From: Bacteroidota bacterium
GTDB lineage: Bacteria > Bacteroidota > Bacteroidia > Bacteroidales > UBA932
Assembly (NCBI GenBank): GCA_009778375.1
Contig: WRJW01000203.1
Coordinates: 1 to 12,632, forward strand
Direction of reading: 5' to 3'
Length of the DNA: 12,632 nucleotides
This document shows positions 1 through 7,567 of the stretch, piece after piece; positions within the stretch are counted from its first letter, which is position 1, and each line of letters opens with the position of its first letter. The position numbers and the translations under genes are program-made. A model generated the notes under the pieces. It searched no databases, was not told the origin of the DNA, and saw nothing but the letters and a program-made list of their open reading frames with translations.

Positions 1-45
1 CGTCAGCGCTACTACGGCTGTCAAAAAGAATAAATTTTTCATCAT
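1..45 (-). CDS. N-terminal fragment of an exported protein (signal peptide only), cut by the window edge
   Basis: Reading leftwards from a double ATG at 45-40, the frame stays open to the window edge and gives MMKNLFFLTAVVALT. A short basic start followed by a hydrophobic run is the beginning of a Sec signal peptide or a lipoprotein signal, so the product is probably secreted or attached to the envelope. Only 15 codons are visible, so no function can be given. A well-formed Bacteroidota-type promoter at 192-224 points into this gene, which supports it being real and transcribed separately from the operon upstream. Either ATG could be the start. Confidence 0.6.
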   Translation of the reverse strand, partial: MMKNLFFLTAVVALT

Positions 46-191
46 GTAAAAGAATTAGTAAGTAAATTTGTTTTGTTGTTAGGGAAAATAGAAACTACTA
101 CTGAGCACATTGCAACCGCGACCTACACATGAAACATCCTGCAGACAGAAAGAATGATGAGAGGGTAAGCGCATTTCAGATTAAGTTGGAG
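46..191 (-). other. 5' leader of the left-edge gene, no gene seen
   Basis: About 146 bases lie between the promoter at 192-224 and the ATG at 45. I see no open frame with a plausible product, no tRNA and no riboswitch consensus that I recognise. This is long for a leader and could hold a regulatory structure, but no strong hairpin stands out by eye. Confidence 0.4.
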
Positions 192-224
192 CAAAGGTAA
201 TAAAAATTTGGAAACCCGAACAAA
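192..224 (-). promoter_or_regulatory. Bacteroidota-type promoter for the left-edge gene
   Basis: On the minus strand TTTG (224-221) is followed after 21 bases by TACCTTTGC (199-191). This matches the -33 TTTG / -7 TAnnTTTG consensus known from Bacteroides. It begins only 13 bases past the sulP stop codon, so the exported protein at the left edge likely has its own transcript. No hairpin terminator is visible between the sulP stop and this promoter. Confidence 0.7.
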
Positions 225-237
225 GTAACTCAAGAGA

Positions 238-1941
238 TTAAGGCAAAGCGGACAAACGTTGCGCCTTATCCATAGCGATGGAGATATGCGGACAAATGTA
301 CTCCCGACCTATTTGGTCGGCAAAGCCGGAGCGTTCCAAAGTGGCGCGCACCTCTTCGTTAACGCCTGAGAGGATAATTTGAATCCGGTTTGCTTTGGAA
401 CGCTTCCAAAGATTTTTGAGGTTGTTTAATCCCGTGGAATCGATAAAGGGGACTTTCCTCATTCGGATGATTCTTATTTTTACCTTTTTGTGCGGCACGT
501 CGTGGGCAACATCGTCAAATTTGTTGGCTAAACCAAAGAAAAAGGGACCATTGATCTCGTACACCTCTACGCCGGAAGGTATCTGCAACACTTCGGGGTC
601 TATGGCCTCTTCGTTTTCGCGCATAAAAAGATGGTGTTGGATCTCCTTAATGCCCGAAGTCTCCGAGACCCGTTTGATAAACGAGACAACGGCCAACACC
701 AAACCCAATTCAATCGCAATCGTCAGGTCAATGACCACTGTTAATCCAAAGGTGACCAGGAGCACCGCCACATCGGTTTTATCTCCTTTGAGCAGGTAAC
801 GAAAGGCGCGCCATTCGCTCATGTTGTAGGCTACTACCACCAAAATACCTGCTAAACAGGAGAGGGGAATATAAACGGCATAAGGCATGAGAAAGAGGAG
901 CACCAACAGCAATACTGCCGCGTGGATCAATCCGGCCACCGGGGTTTTTCCGCCGTTGTTGATGTTGGTCATGGTACGGGCAATGGCGCCGGTAGCGGGA
1001 ATGCCACCAAAAAGGGGGGGAATGAGGTTGGCAATGCCTTGGCCGATCAACTCTGTATTGGAATCGTGCCTTTTACCCGTTACCCCGTCGGCCACCATAG
1101 CGGCTAAAAGCGACTCAATGGCGCAGAGGAGGGCAATGGTAAAGGCGGGCTGAAAAAGGCGTCGGATTGCTTCCATGTCAATATGAGGCGCTTCTGCTTT
1201 GGGAAGAGGAATGCCTCCGGCTAATGCGGGAAATTTGGTGCCAATTGTATCAATGTGAATATCTGTAAAATGTGCAAGCAACAGGCTGATGAGCGTTACG
1301 ACTATAAGGGCGATCAATGACCCCGGCAGTTTCTTGTTGTATTTGGGCCAAATAAAGATGATAACAACCGTAGTGAGCGATAACAGGGTTGTCCACACAT
1401 CAATATGATCGATACGGCTAAAGATTGCGCTCCATTTAGGAATAAAGTCCGCAGGCTGATGGGTAATGCCCAAGCCAAAAAAGTCGTTGATCTGGGTAGA
1501 AAAAATGACCACCGCAATTCCGCCGGTAAATCCGACAATAATCGGATAGGGGATGTATTTGATAATCGTACCCAATTTGAGTACGCCCATACACACCAAC
1601 ATGATACCGGCCAAAACGGTAGCAATCATCAATCCGTTCATGCCATATTGCTGTACAATCCCGTATACGATTACAATAAATGCGCCCGTTGGGCCTCCAA
1701 TCAAAAAGTGACTTCCTCCCAAAAAAGAGATGATAAAACCGGCTACAATGGCCGTGATGATCCCCTGCTGGGGCGATACGCCCGATGCAATCCCAAAAGC
1801 AATTGCCAAAGGAAGGGCAACAATCCCCACGATCACGCCGGCAACGAGGTCGGAAGTAAAAGTTTGCCGGTTATAGGGCTCTTTTCCGGTAAAGATGTCC
1901 AAAAGTTTGGGACGGAAAAAAGAGGGAAGCTTTAAAGTCAT
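238..1941 (-). CDS. SulP family anion transporter with C-terminal STAS domain
   Basis: The 567-residue product is an inner-membrane SulP (SLC26-type) transporter. About the first 420 residues form the multi-helix core, opening with the conserved stretch after FRPKLLDIF, a Gly-rich GGPTGAF segment and many hydrophobic helices. The C-terminal part (roughly residues 445-560) is a STAS domain with the DSTG motif at 501-504, as in anti-sigma-factor antagonists. SulP proteins move sulfate, bicarbonate or other anions, and the sequence alone does not fix the substrate. It is the last gene of the sulfur operon and its ATG overlaps the stop of the cysteate synthase-like gene in an ATGA junction, which suggests translational coupling. 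That context favours sulfate, sulfite or a related sulfur anion (inference). The length is normal for the family. Confidence 0.94.
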   Translation of the reverse strand: MTLKLPSFFRPKLLDIFTGKEPYNRQTFTSDLVAGVIVGIVALPLAIAFGIASGVSPQQGIITAIVAGFIISFLGGSHFLIGGPTGAFIVIVYGIVQQYGMNGLMIATVLAGIMLVCMGVLKLGTIIKYIPYPIIVGFTGGIAVVIFSTQINDFFGLGITHQPADFIPKWSAIFSRIDHIDVWTTLLSLTTVVIIFIWPKYNKKLPGSLIALIVVTLISLLLAHFTDIHIDTIGTKFPALAGGIPLPKAEAPHIDMEAIRRLFQPAFTIALLCAIESLLAAMVADGVTGKRHDSNTELIGQGIANLIPPLFGGIPATGAIARTMTNINNGGKTPVAGLIHAAVLLLVLLFLMPYAVYIPLSCLAGILVVVAYNMSEWRAFRYLLKGDKTDVAVLLVTFGLTVVIDLTIAIELGLVLAVVSFIKRVSETSGIKEIQHHLFMRENEEAIDPEVLQIPSGVEVYEINGPFFFGLANKFDDVAHDVPHKKVKIRIIRMRKVPFIDSTGLNNLKNLWKRSKANRIQIILSGVNEEVRATLERSGFADQIGREYICPHISIAMDKAQRLSALP

Positions 1942-3194
1942 AAGGGTAAGGCTTCTAAAGGTGTATCTGCGTCCAAAATAAGTTCAGGTTGCAGATGGTA
2001 AAGTTTTCGACCTTTCTTATAAAGTTTTTCGCCCCCACCGGTTATATTGAGCATGATAATTTTCTTTTTGTCTATCTTGCCTGTAGCCATCTCTTTGCGT
2101 AAACCTGCCAAAGCTGCGGCGGCAGCAGGGTGAATATCTATGCCTTCTGTCTCTTCAAAGAGGGCGGAGGCTTGGGCGATTTCCTGATTGGTTACCGAAC
2201 ACATACCCCCTTTGGTGGCCGTCAGGGCGTCAAAAAGACCTCCTGAAATTGCGTAGGGGGGCTGACGGTTAGAGAGTACTTTGGCTTCGATTTCAAGGAG
2301 TTGACGGCAGGCCGTATTGCTGTCTGTGGGAAAGAGGGAACGGCTGCCCCTGTTCCATGCTTCATACATAGGAACAAAGGGATGATTTTGTACGGTAATA
2401 AGTTTCATGACGCTCTTTCCAAATCGACCATCCTCCAGCAAACGGAGGTTGGCTTCCCACGCTGCAATGGCTCCCGTACCGCTGCCTACTGCCTGTACGT
2501 AATAATCGGGAATGACTCCGATATGGGTAGCGGCCGAGAGTACAGTGGTACCCATGCCGTCGCGTCTGGCTATGTTTTTGGCGCCGCCTTCTTCTAAAAA
2601 TCCTTCTAAAGAACAAATGGTGTTACTCAGGCGGATGGCGTCAAAATAGTCGCTTCCCGGAGGCGTACACACCAAGCGTACACATTTATGAATGGGCCTT
2701 CCGAACCAAAGGGTATCTATGTTGGATTGGGGCACACAAAGGAGCAGGGGAATGTGGTTATCCGAACAGATACGGGCAAAAGCGCGGGCGGTGTTGCCTG
2801 CAGAGGCTACCACTAAGGTTTTTCCGACATTGCCGTCCAAACGTCCGCAAGCGCTGTATGCTTCGGTCTCTTTAAACGAACAAGTTTCCATCAAGGCACC
2901 CCGCTCCGGCCACCAGCCGTTAAAGGTAATGTACAGGTTTTCTAATCCTAACCGTTTGGCCAGCTCCTGACTGCGGAAAGTTACCGGAGGGGTCGAATGT
3001 GCTAAAAAGCGCTTAACAGGGAGCCAGTCGGCAAAGCGGTAAAAGCCGTAGCGTTCCTCTTTGAGCGTTAATTGTTTCTTTTGGTAAATGGTCCTAATGA
3101 GCGTGGATTGGGAGTATTCGGGGTCGCTCAGCGTCCACCCTTCATCTGTAAATATTCTGCCGGTAGCAATGTTTTGTAATAGATAAGCACTCAT
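1938..3194 (-). CDS. Cysteate synthase-like PLP enzyme (threonine synthase fold)
   Basis: The 418-residue product belongs to the fold-type II PLP enzymes, as a divergent threonine synthase paralogue. Visible landmarks are the PLP lysine K108 in ETCSFKETEA, the ASAGNTARAFA segment, the GSGTG phosphate cup and a C-terminal NITGGG. The GWWPERGA...SFKETEA block resembles cysteate synthases, which replace the phosphate of O-phosphoserine with sulfite to give L-cysteate. In methanogens this feeds coenzyme M. In some Bacteroidota cysteate is the head-group precursor of sulfonolipids. An ATG at 3230 is possible, but it would overlap the upstream gene, and family members begin like the MSAYLLQNIATGR start, so the ATG at 3194 is chosen. 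The neighbours (desulfurase, SulP, DsrC) fit a sulfite-using enzyme. Plain threonine synthase is less likely but not excluded. Confidence 0.78.
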   Translation of the reverse strand: MSAYLLQNIATGRIFTDEGWTLSDPEYSQSTLIRTIYQKKQLTLKEERYGFYRFADWLPVKRFLAHSTPPVTFRSQELAKRLGLENLYITFNGWWPERGALMETCSFKETEAYSACGRLDGNVGKTLVVASAGNTARAFARICSDNHIPLLLCVPQSNIDTLWFGRPIHKCVRLVCTPPGSDYFDAIRLSNTICSLEGFLEEGGAKNIARRDGMGTTVLSAATHIGVIPDYYVQAVGSGTGAIAAWEANLRLLEDGRFGKSVMKLITVQNHPFVPMYEAWNRGSRSLFPTDSNTACRQLLEIEAKVLSNRQPPYAISGGLFDALTATKGGMCSVTNQEIAQASALFEETEGIDIHPAAAAALAGLRKEMATGKIDKKKIIMLNITGGGEKLYKKGRKLYHLQPELILDADTPLEALPL

Positions 3195-3213
3195 AAAAAG
3201 AAAAGTAAGGGAA

Positions 3214-4545
3214 TCAATAGGCGCCTGCATCGCGCTCTAAGGCATCCCTGAGGTAATAACTTAATTCGTCTTCAAAAAAGAATTTTTGGGCGCCAAAAGC
3301 AGGTTTCAACTGATCGAACCATGTAGCCGTAGCGCTGTATTCGGCAAAAAAGGGCTTGGCCACCCAGTCGGGATTGCGTCCCTGTATAAAACGAAGTACA
3401 AAGAGTTTTCGGTTTCCGTCGTCGCTAACCCCCAATATCTGAATTTTGCCGGCGTGGTCGCTCATGCTGGGACCTCGGACTGTGCGGCAAATTCCGCTAA
3501 CCTTTTGATAAGCTTCCTTAAAAATCAGTTGGCATTGAGCCAAAGGGATTTCAAAATAGTGTTTGGCTCCTGTGTCTCGAGCCACAAACATGTAGTAGGG
3601 AATACAGCCAAGCGCTACCTGACGCCTCAGCATATCGGCCCACACTTTGGGGTCATCGTTGATATGCCGGAGTACGGGAGATTGGGTGCGGATTTGTGCT
3701 CCGGTACTGCGGATCCGCTTAATGGCCTCTTGAACAGCATCTGTTGAGAGCTCTACAGGGTGGTTAAAGTGTCCCATGATGGAGAGGTGTTTACCGGACT
3801 TTACCACATACTCAAAAAGCCTGAGCACCTCGTCGGCATCGGGGTCGGTAGTAAATCGGTATGGCCAATAGGCTAAAGCTTTGGTACCTATTCGGATATT
3901 CCTGATTTGCTCCATCTCGGCAGATAACAGGGGGTCAATATACGCCCTGAGCAGGGAGGCGTTCATAGTCATGGGATCTCCTCCGGTAAAGAGGATATCT
4001 GTAACCTTTGGATGGGCTTTAATGTAGGCTAAATAGAGTTTATAATCCTCATGGATAGAAAATTTCATTTCTTGGAGGTTAGAAAATTGGGGCCATCTGA
4101 AGCAAAAAGTACAATAGGCATGACAGGTCTGTCCGGGGCGGGGAAAAAGCAATACCGTTTCGCGGTATTTGTGCTGCAATCCGTGGAGGCGCACTCCTCT
4201 AAATTCGGGAACATTGTATTCCTGCCCCGATGGATTGGGATTGAGTTCCCTGCGAATTTGAGTAAGGGAGGCTTTGAGGGCCTCCTCCCTGCTCTTTGCC
4301 ATCAACTCTTTTACCTCTTGATAATGATGGGGCAACAACAACGCTCTGCGGGGAAAATTTAGCGTAAAAATGGGGTCATTTTTTAGTTGGCCCCATTGGA
4401 TTAATTCATCGGTTACGTAATTGTTGGTTTTAAACGGAAGCACGCGGCCTACCACCTCTATGGCCTCTCGGTCTTTGTTGGAAAGTGAAGCAGATTGGGG
4501 GATTTCTTGGTAATTCTGAAGGGTGTATGAGCGGTATTCTTTCAT
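3214..4545 (-). CDS. KamA-family radical SAM enzyme, aminomutase-like, substrate probably not lysine
   Basis: The 443-residue product is related to lysine 2,3-aminomutase. The radical SAM cluster motif CxxxCxxC is C141, C145, C148, followed by R150 at the position of the carboxylate-binding Arg134 of the clostridial enzyme, then TGGDP for SAM binding and an NHP...QSPVLRHIND segment. The likely PLP lysine is K367 in HAGK. Aligned without gaps from that lysine, the two acids that bind the lysine side chain (Asp293 and Asp330 in the clostridial enzyme) fall on R323 and S360. An Arg there suggests an acidic side chain, as in glutamate 2,3-aminomutase, which also replaces these acids (inference). 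A TTG at 4584 would extend the frame but overlaps the upstream gene. The ATG at 4545 lies 1 base after that gene's stop and is preferred. The gene ends 19 bases before the cysteate synthase-like gene. Confidence 0.85.
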   Translation of the reverse strand: MKEYRSYTLQNYQEIPQSASLSNKDREAIEVVGRVLPFKTNNYVTDELIQWGQLKNDPIFTLNFPRRALLLPHHYQEVKELMAKSREEALKASLTQIRRELNPNPSGQEYNVPEFRGVRLHGLQHKYRETVLLFPRPGQTCHAYCTFCFRWPQFSNLQEMKFSIHEDYKLYLAYIKAHPKVTDILFTGGDPMTMNASLLRAYIDPLLSAEMEQIRNIRIGTKALAYWPYRFTTDPDADEVLRLFEYVVKSGKHLSIMGHFNHPVELSTDAVQEAIKRIRSTGAQIRTQSPVLRHINDDPKVWADMLRRQVALGCIPYYMFVARDTGAKHYFEIPLAQCQLIFKEAYQKVSGICRTVRGPSMSDHAGKIQILGVSDDGNRKLFVLRFIQGRNPDWVAKPFFAEYSATATWFDQLKPAFGAQKFFFEDELSYYLRDALERDAGAY

Positions 4546-4546
4546 T

Positions 4547-5713
4547 TTAATTTTTAATGGCCGCAATTTCACGCACAGCTTCAATAGCCGTATTAATCTC
4601 TTCTATGGTGGTAAAAGCTCCTATACTCATGCGCACGGTGCCGTGCGTAGCAAAGGTACCTATACATTCGTGTGCTTTGGGAGCGCATTGAAGGCCCGTG
4701 CGTACGGCAATATGGTAGTCCACGTCCAAAAGGGTACCTACGTCTGAGGCCTCCCAGCCGGAAATATTAAAGCTCAATACAGGATTGTGGTTTTCTTTGT
4801 TGGCGGCGCAGTAGAGTTTCACTCCTTTAACCTCAGACAGGGCGTTTCGCAGTTTTTCCCACAAAGCCATGGTGCGGTTGTGGATGTTGCCGATGCCTTC
4901 TCGGGTAATCCATTTGATGCCGGCATGCAAACCGGCTACACCCAAAAGATTAAGGGTTCCATTTTCTAAGCGGTAAGGATACTCTTCTAAATGAGCAGGA
5001 TAGGCTGACCGTACTCCGGTGCCTCCTGCACGGGTATGCTTGATGGTAATTCCTTCGCGCACGTATGAGCCGCCTATTCCGGTAGGCCCCATCAGGCATT
5101 TGTGTCCGGTAAATATGTAGCAATCAATATTCCATTCCTGCATATCTACCTCGTTACATCCGGCGCCCTGGCTTCCGTCTACCACAAAGATAATGCCGTT
5201 TTTCTTGCATATTGCCCCAATTTCGGACAAAGGCTGAACCGTCCCTAAGGCGTTGGAACAGTGTGTAACAACCATAAATTTGGTGTTGGGACGAATCGCT
5301 TTTTCCAACTCCTTAGGGTCAATATATCCGGTTAGGGGGTCAAAAGCTACATGTGTCACTTCTATGGTTCCGGCTTGCTGATGTACATAGAGAGGACGTA
5401 ATACCGAATTGTGTTCCAGCATAGTAGTCACAACGTGTGTGCCGGGCTCTATCAATCCGTTGATGATCAGATTTAAGGAGTCTGTAGCGTTGTAGCTGAA
5501 AGTAAGACGGTTGTAATCTGCCCCTCCGTTAAAGAGTTTGGTGAGCATTTTGCGGGTATTATGCACCACTTCTTCTGTCTCCATGGCGGCATCAAAACCG
5601 GAACGGCCGGGGTTTACGCCGTGCTTGCGGTAGAAGGTGTTCATAAAATCGTATACCTCTTCGGGCTTTGGAAAAGAGGTGGCGGAATTGTCTAAATAGA
5701 TCAGTTTGCTCAT
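4547..5713 (-). CDS. Class V aminotransferase, cysteine desulfurase / selenocysteine lyase-like
   Basis: The 388-residue product has the full fold-type I PLP framework of cysteine desulfurases: YLDNSATSFPKP at the N-terminus, EHNSVLRPL, the DGSQGAG aspartate region, the PLP lysine K205 in TGHKCLMGP, and a candidate catalytic cysteine C343 in RTGLQCAP. The pattern is that of the short subfamily often annotated only as cysteine desulfurase family protein, not of housekeeping IscS. Such enzymes turn cysteine into alanine and leave a persulfide on the active cysteine. Related members release sulfite from cysteine sulfinate or selenium from selenocysteine. It lies 7 bases after the dsrK-like gene and 1 base before the radical SAM gene, so it is firmly inside the sulfur operon. 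Loading sulfur on DsrC, or making sulfite for cysteate synthesis, are both possible roles (inference). Confidence 0.86.
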   Translation of the reverse strand: MSKLIYLDNSATSFPKPEEVYDFMNTFYRKHGVNPGRSGFDAAMETEEVVHNTRKMLTKLFNGGADYNRLTFSYNATDSLNLIINGLIEPGTHVVTTMLEHNSVLRPLYVHQQAGTIEVTHVAFDPLTGYIDPKELEKAIRPNTKFMVVTHCSNALGTVQPLSEIGAICKKNGIIFVVDGSQGAGCNEVDMQEWNIDCYIFTGHKCLMGPTGIGGSYVREGITIKHTRAGGTGVRSAYPAHLEEYPYRLENGTLNLLGVAGLHAGIKWITREGIGNIHNRTMALWEKLRNALSEVKGVKLYCAANKENHNPVLSFNISGWEASDVGTLLDVDYHIAVRTGLQCAPKAHECIGTFATHGTVRMSIGAFTTIEEINTAIEAVREIAAIKN

Positions 5714-5720
5714 ATAGTTT

Positions 5721-6935
5721 TCAGGTTAATATCAATGCATCGGCTACAATTTCGGCTACGGTTTTGATTTCCACGCCCAGCTTATAGGTATGGTTGAGTT
5801 GTATCAATTGGTCTACACAATTATGACAGGGAGTAATCACCACCTTGGCTCCGGTTTGGCGAATCTGTTCGGCCTTGATGGCGCCTGTTTTAAGGCGGCG
5901 TTCGTTGTATTCGCTCATAGCTAAATTGCCTCCGCCTCCTCCGCAACAAAAGTTGTCGACTCCGTGCGGCGTCATTTCTACCAAATGGACAACCGCATTT
6001 TGGACGACAAAGCGTAACTCGTTACATAATCCTCCGTTGCGTACCAAATTACAGGGGTCATGTAAAGTATATATTTTTTGATTTAGGGTTTTATCCAACC
6101 GGATACGTCCTTGCCTGATGTATTCACCCATTAGCTCAACGGCGGACAGTACCTCAAAATCGCAGGCGGTTTGTAACCAGTTGGGCCCTTCCCAGCGGGA
6201 AGCACGGGTGCCGTGTCCGCATTCGCCCAATACCAAACGATCAGCCTGCAGGCGATGGGTTTCGTCGTAAAGATTGCCGGCGATTTGCCGAGCTGCGCTG
6301 TTGTCTCCGCTAAAGAGTCCGTAATTGGTTACGTCGTAAAATTTGGAGGATAGCGTCCAACGCTCCCGGGCCGCATAAAAAATTTTGGCCATGGCGGTAA
6401 TGGAGAGGGGAAAGAACTTAGGCTCTCTGGGGTTTAAGGTATAGTGAATGTTCTTTTGCGGTTGGTCTAAGGGAATGCAGGCGGCAGGGTCGTTTACTTC
6501 GTCCTGTAACTCCTCTTCCATCCATTGGATGGTATCTCTAAATTCATCGGCAGGTATAGCCATATTGTTGCCGCTCCGGAGGGCGGCATCTACGGTAGCC
6601 TGAAGGCTTGAAGGCACCTTATCCATGGCGGCCACTATCTCCCGCCCCTTTCTTACGAGGTAAGGAATGTCGACTCCAATAGAACAATGTTTTACGCATC
6701 GTCCGCACATAGTGCAGGAACCAAAGAGCAAGTCGACCATCTCTCGGAGCATCTTTTCGCTGATCTTTTTCTTGGGAAAGCGCCGATAGGCAGCAGTGAC
6801 GATTTTTACTTTAGCGGCAGGAATGTATTTCGCCTCCTTATATGCCTTATAATACATACAACTGTCGGCGCATAATCCGCAGCGGACACAACTGTTCAAG
6901 TGGGTTTGTAGCTTGGAATCGGGTGGTGTCGTCAT
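5721..6935 (-). CDS. dsrK: DsrK/HdrD-like iron-sulfur subunit of a quinol-heterodisulfide-type reductase
   Basis: The 404-residue protein starts with two ferredoxin-type [4Fe-4S] motifs, C16-C19-C22-C26 and C74-C77-C80-C84. Its C-terminal half holds a CCG domain: HDPC, then 34 residues, then FCCGGGGG, then PCHNC. This is the site of the unusual [4Fe-4S] cluster that cleaves disulfides in HdrB/HdrD and DsrK. An earlier ECGHG may be the remnant of a first CCG repeat. In sulfate reducers DsrK faces the cytoplasm and passes quinol electrons from DsrM to the DsrC trisulfide. Here it lies directly after a DsrM-like gene, with dsrC just before that. GlpC or lactate/glycolate-type Fe-S proteins share the domains, so the DsrK call rests mainly on the dsrC-dsrM context. 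A GTG at 6944 is in frame. The ATG at 6935, 1 base after the dsrM stop, is preferred. Confidence 0.83.
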   Translation of the reverse strand: MTTPPDSKLQTHLNSCVRCGLCADSCMYYKAYKEAKYIPAAKVKIVTAAYRRFPKKKISEKMLREMVDLLFGSCTMCGRCVKHCSIGVDIPYLVRKGREIVAAMDKVPSSLQATVDAALRSGNNMAIPADEFRDTIQWMEEELQDEVNDPAACIPLDQPQKNIHYTLNPREPKFFPLSITAMAKIFYAARERWTLSSKFYDVTNYGLFSGDNSAARQIAGNLYDETHRLQADRLVLGECGHGTRASRWEGPNWLQTACDFEVLSAVELMGEYIRQGRIRLDKTLNQKIYTLHDPCNLVRNGGLCNELRFVVQNAVVHLVEMTPHGVDNFCCGGGGGNLAMSEYNERRLKTGAIKAEQIRQTGAKVVITPCHNCVDQLIQLNHTYKLGVEIKTVAEIVADALILT

Positions 6936-6936
6936 A

Positions 6937-7548
6937 CTATTCACGGGTTATTGGCCAACTGCCGCGGCGTCCATAAAAGAAACCGAGGTGGAACCTTGCA
7001 GCAAAAAAGTAGAGTAAATGGCGGGTTTTACCCATCGGAAGCCACAAAAAGAAGAGTGAGGCCACGATGTAGTAAGAGAGCGGCTCGTGGAAAAATAGGT
7101 AACCGGCTGTTGCTAACTGAAATAAAGAGGAAATTCCATTGGAAATATAGTCGTCGGCACACGAAAGGGCCCTGAGTTCCCTATTAAAAAGACGTTTAAG
7201 CAGGATGGCCATGCCGCACCCGGTCGTTGCCACAAGAAAGCCACCACAGCTATCCGTCACCATTTGCGGCATGGAGCAATCAAAAACAGTGGTAACAATA
7301 AACCAAATAAAAGTTAAGATACTGAGAAAGATACCTGCATGAAAAACCAAACCTGCCGTAAAAGTAGGCAGGTGGAGGCGGGCTGATTCTTTATGGTGGG
7401 GCAACATAGCTTTTGTGTAGGAATAGACGACTCCTTTGCATACACTCCCCATTGGTTTCGAGAGATCTTTGGGGGCCCCTGCACGGATCAGACTCCATAA
7501 ACGCACAATAAAGAGCATTTTACATAAAAGCAAGGCTCCCAAAGCCAT
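6937..7548 (-). CDS. dsrM: DsrM/NarI-like membrane cytochrome b subunit
   Basis: The 203-residue protein is strongly hydrophobic, with about five predicted membrane helices (roughly residues 2-22, 64-88, 101-120, 139-153 and 157-171). Histidines H59 and H70 before and in the second helix, and H177 and H187 in the C-terminal GKTRHLLYFFAARFHLG block, are candidate haem b ligands as in NarI and DsrM. Such subunits take electrons from menaquinol and pass them to the Fe-S partner. The gene ends 1 base before the dsrK-like ATG and lies next to dsrC, which supports a DsrMK pair. It is shorter than DsrM of sulfate reducers and close to NarI in size. A TTG at 7602 would extend it by 18 residues into dsrC. 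The ATG at 7548, 19 bases after the dsrC stop, is chosen because it opens directly into the first helix. Confidence 0.78.
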   Translation of the reverse strand: MALGALLLCKMLFIVRLWSLIRAGAPKDLSKPMGSVCKGVVYSYTKAMLPHHKESARLHLPTFTAGLVFHAGIFLSILTFIWFIVTTVFDCSMPQMVTDSCGGFLVATTGCGMAILLKRLFNRELRALSCADDYISNGISSLFQLATAGYLFFHEPLSYYIVASLFFLWLPMGKTRHLLYFFAARFHLGFFYGRRGSWPITRE

Positions 7549-7567
7549 CCATTGATACCAGCACAAG

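Noticed and set aside
1314..1935. Long open frames on both strands within sulP
   Set aside because: They are overlapped by the clear SulP frame, have no recognisable protein features and no start context.
1938..3194. Housekeeping threonine synthase
   Set aside because: The WWPERGA...SFKETEA block and the sulfur context fit cysteate synthase better, though the two share the fold and a tree is needed to be certain.
4267..4285. Hairpin GGAGGC-7-GCCTCC as a possible terminator
   Set aside because: It lies deep inside the KamA-like coding region, has a 6-base stem and no following T run on the minus strand in a sensible place.
3214..4545. Lysine 2,3-aminomutase
   Set aside because: The fold and cluster motif fit, but the two acids that bind the lysine side chain appear replaced by R323 and S360, and the genes around it are sulfur genes rather than lysine fermentation genes.
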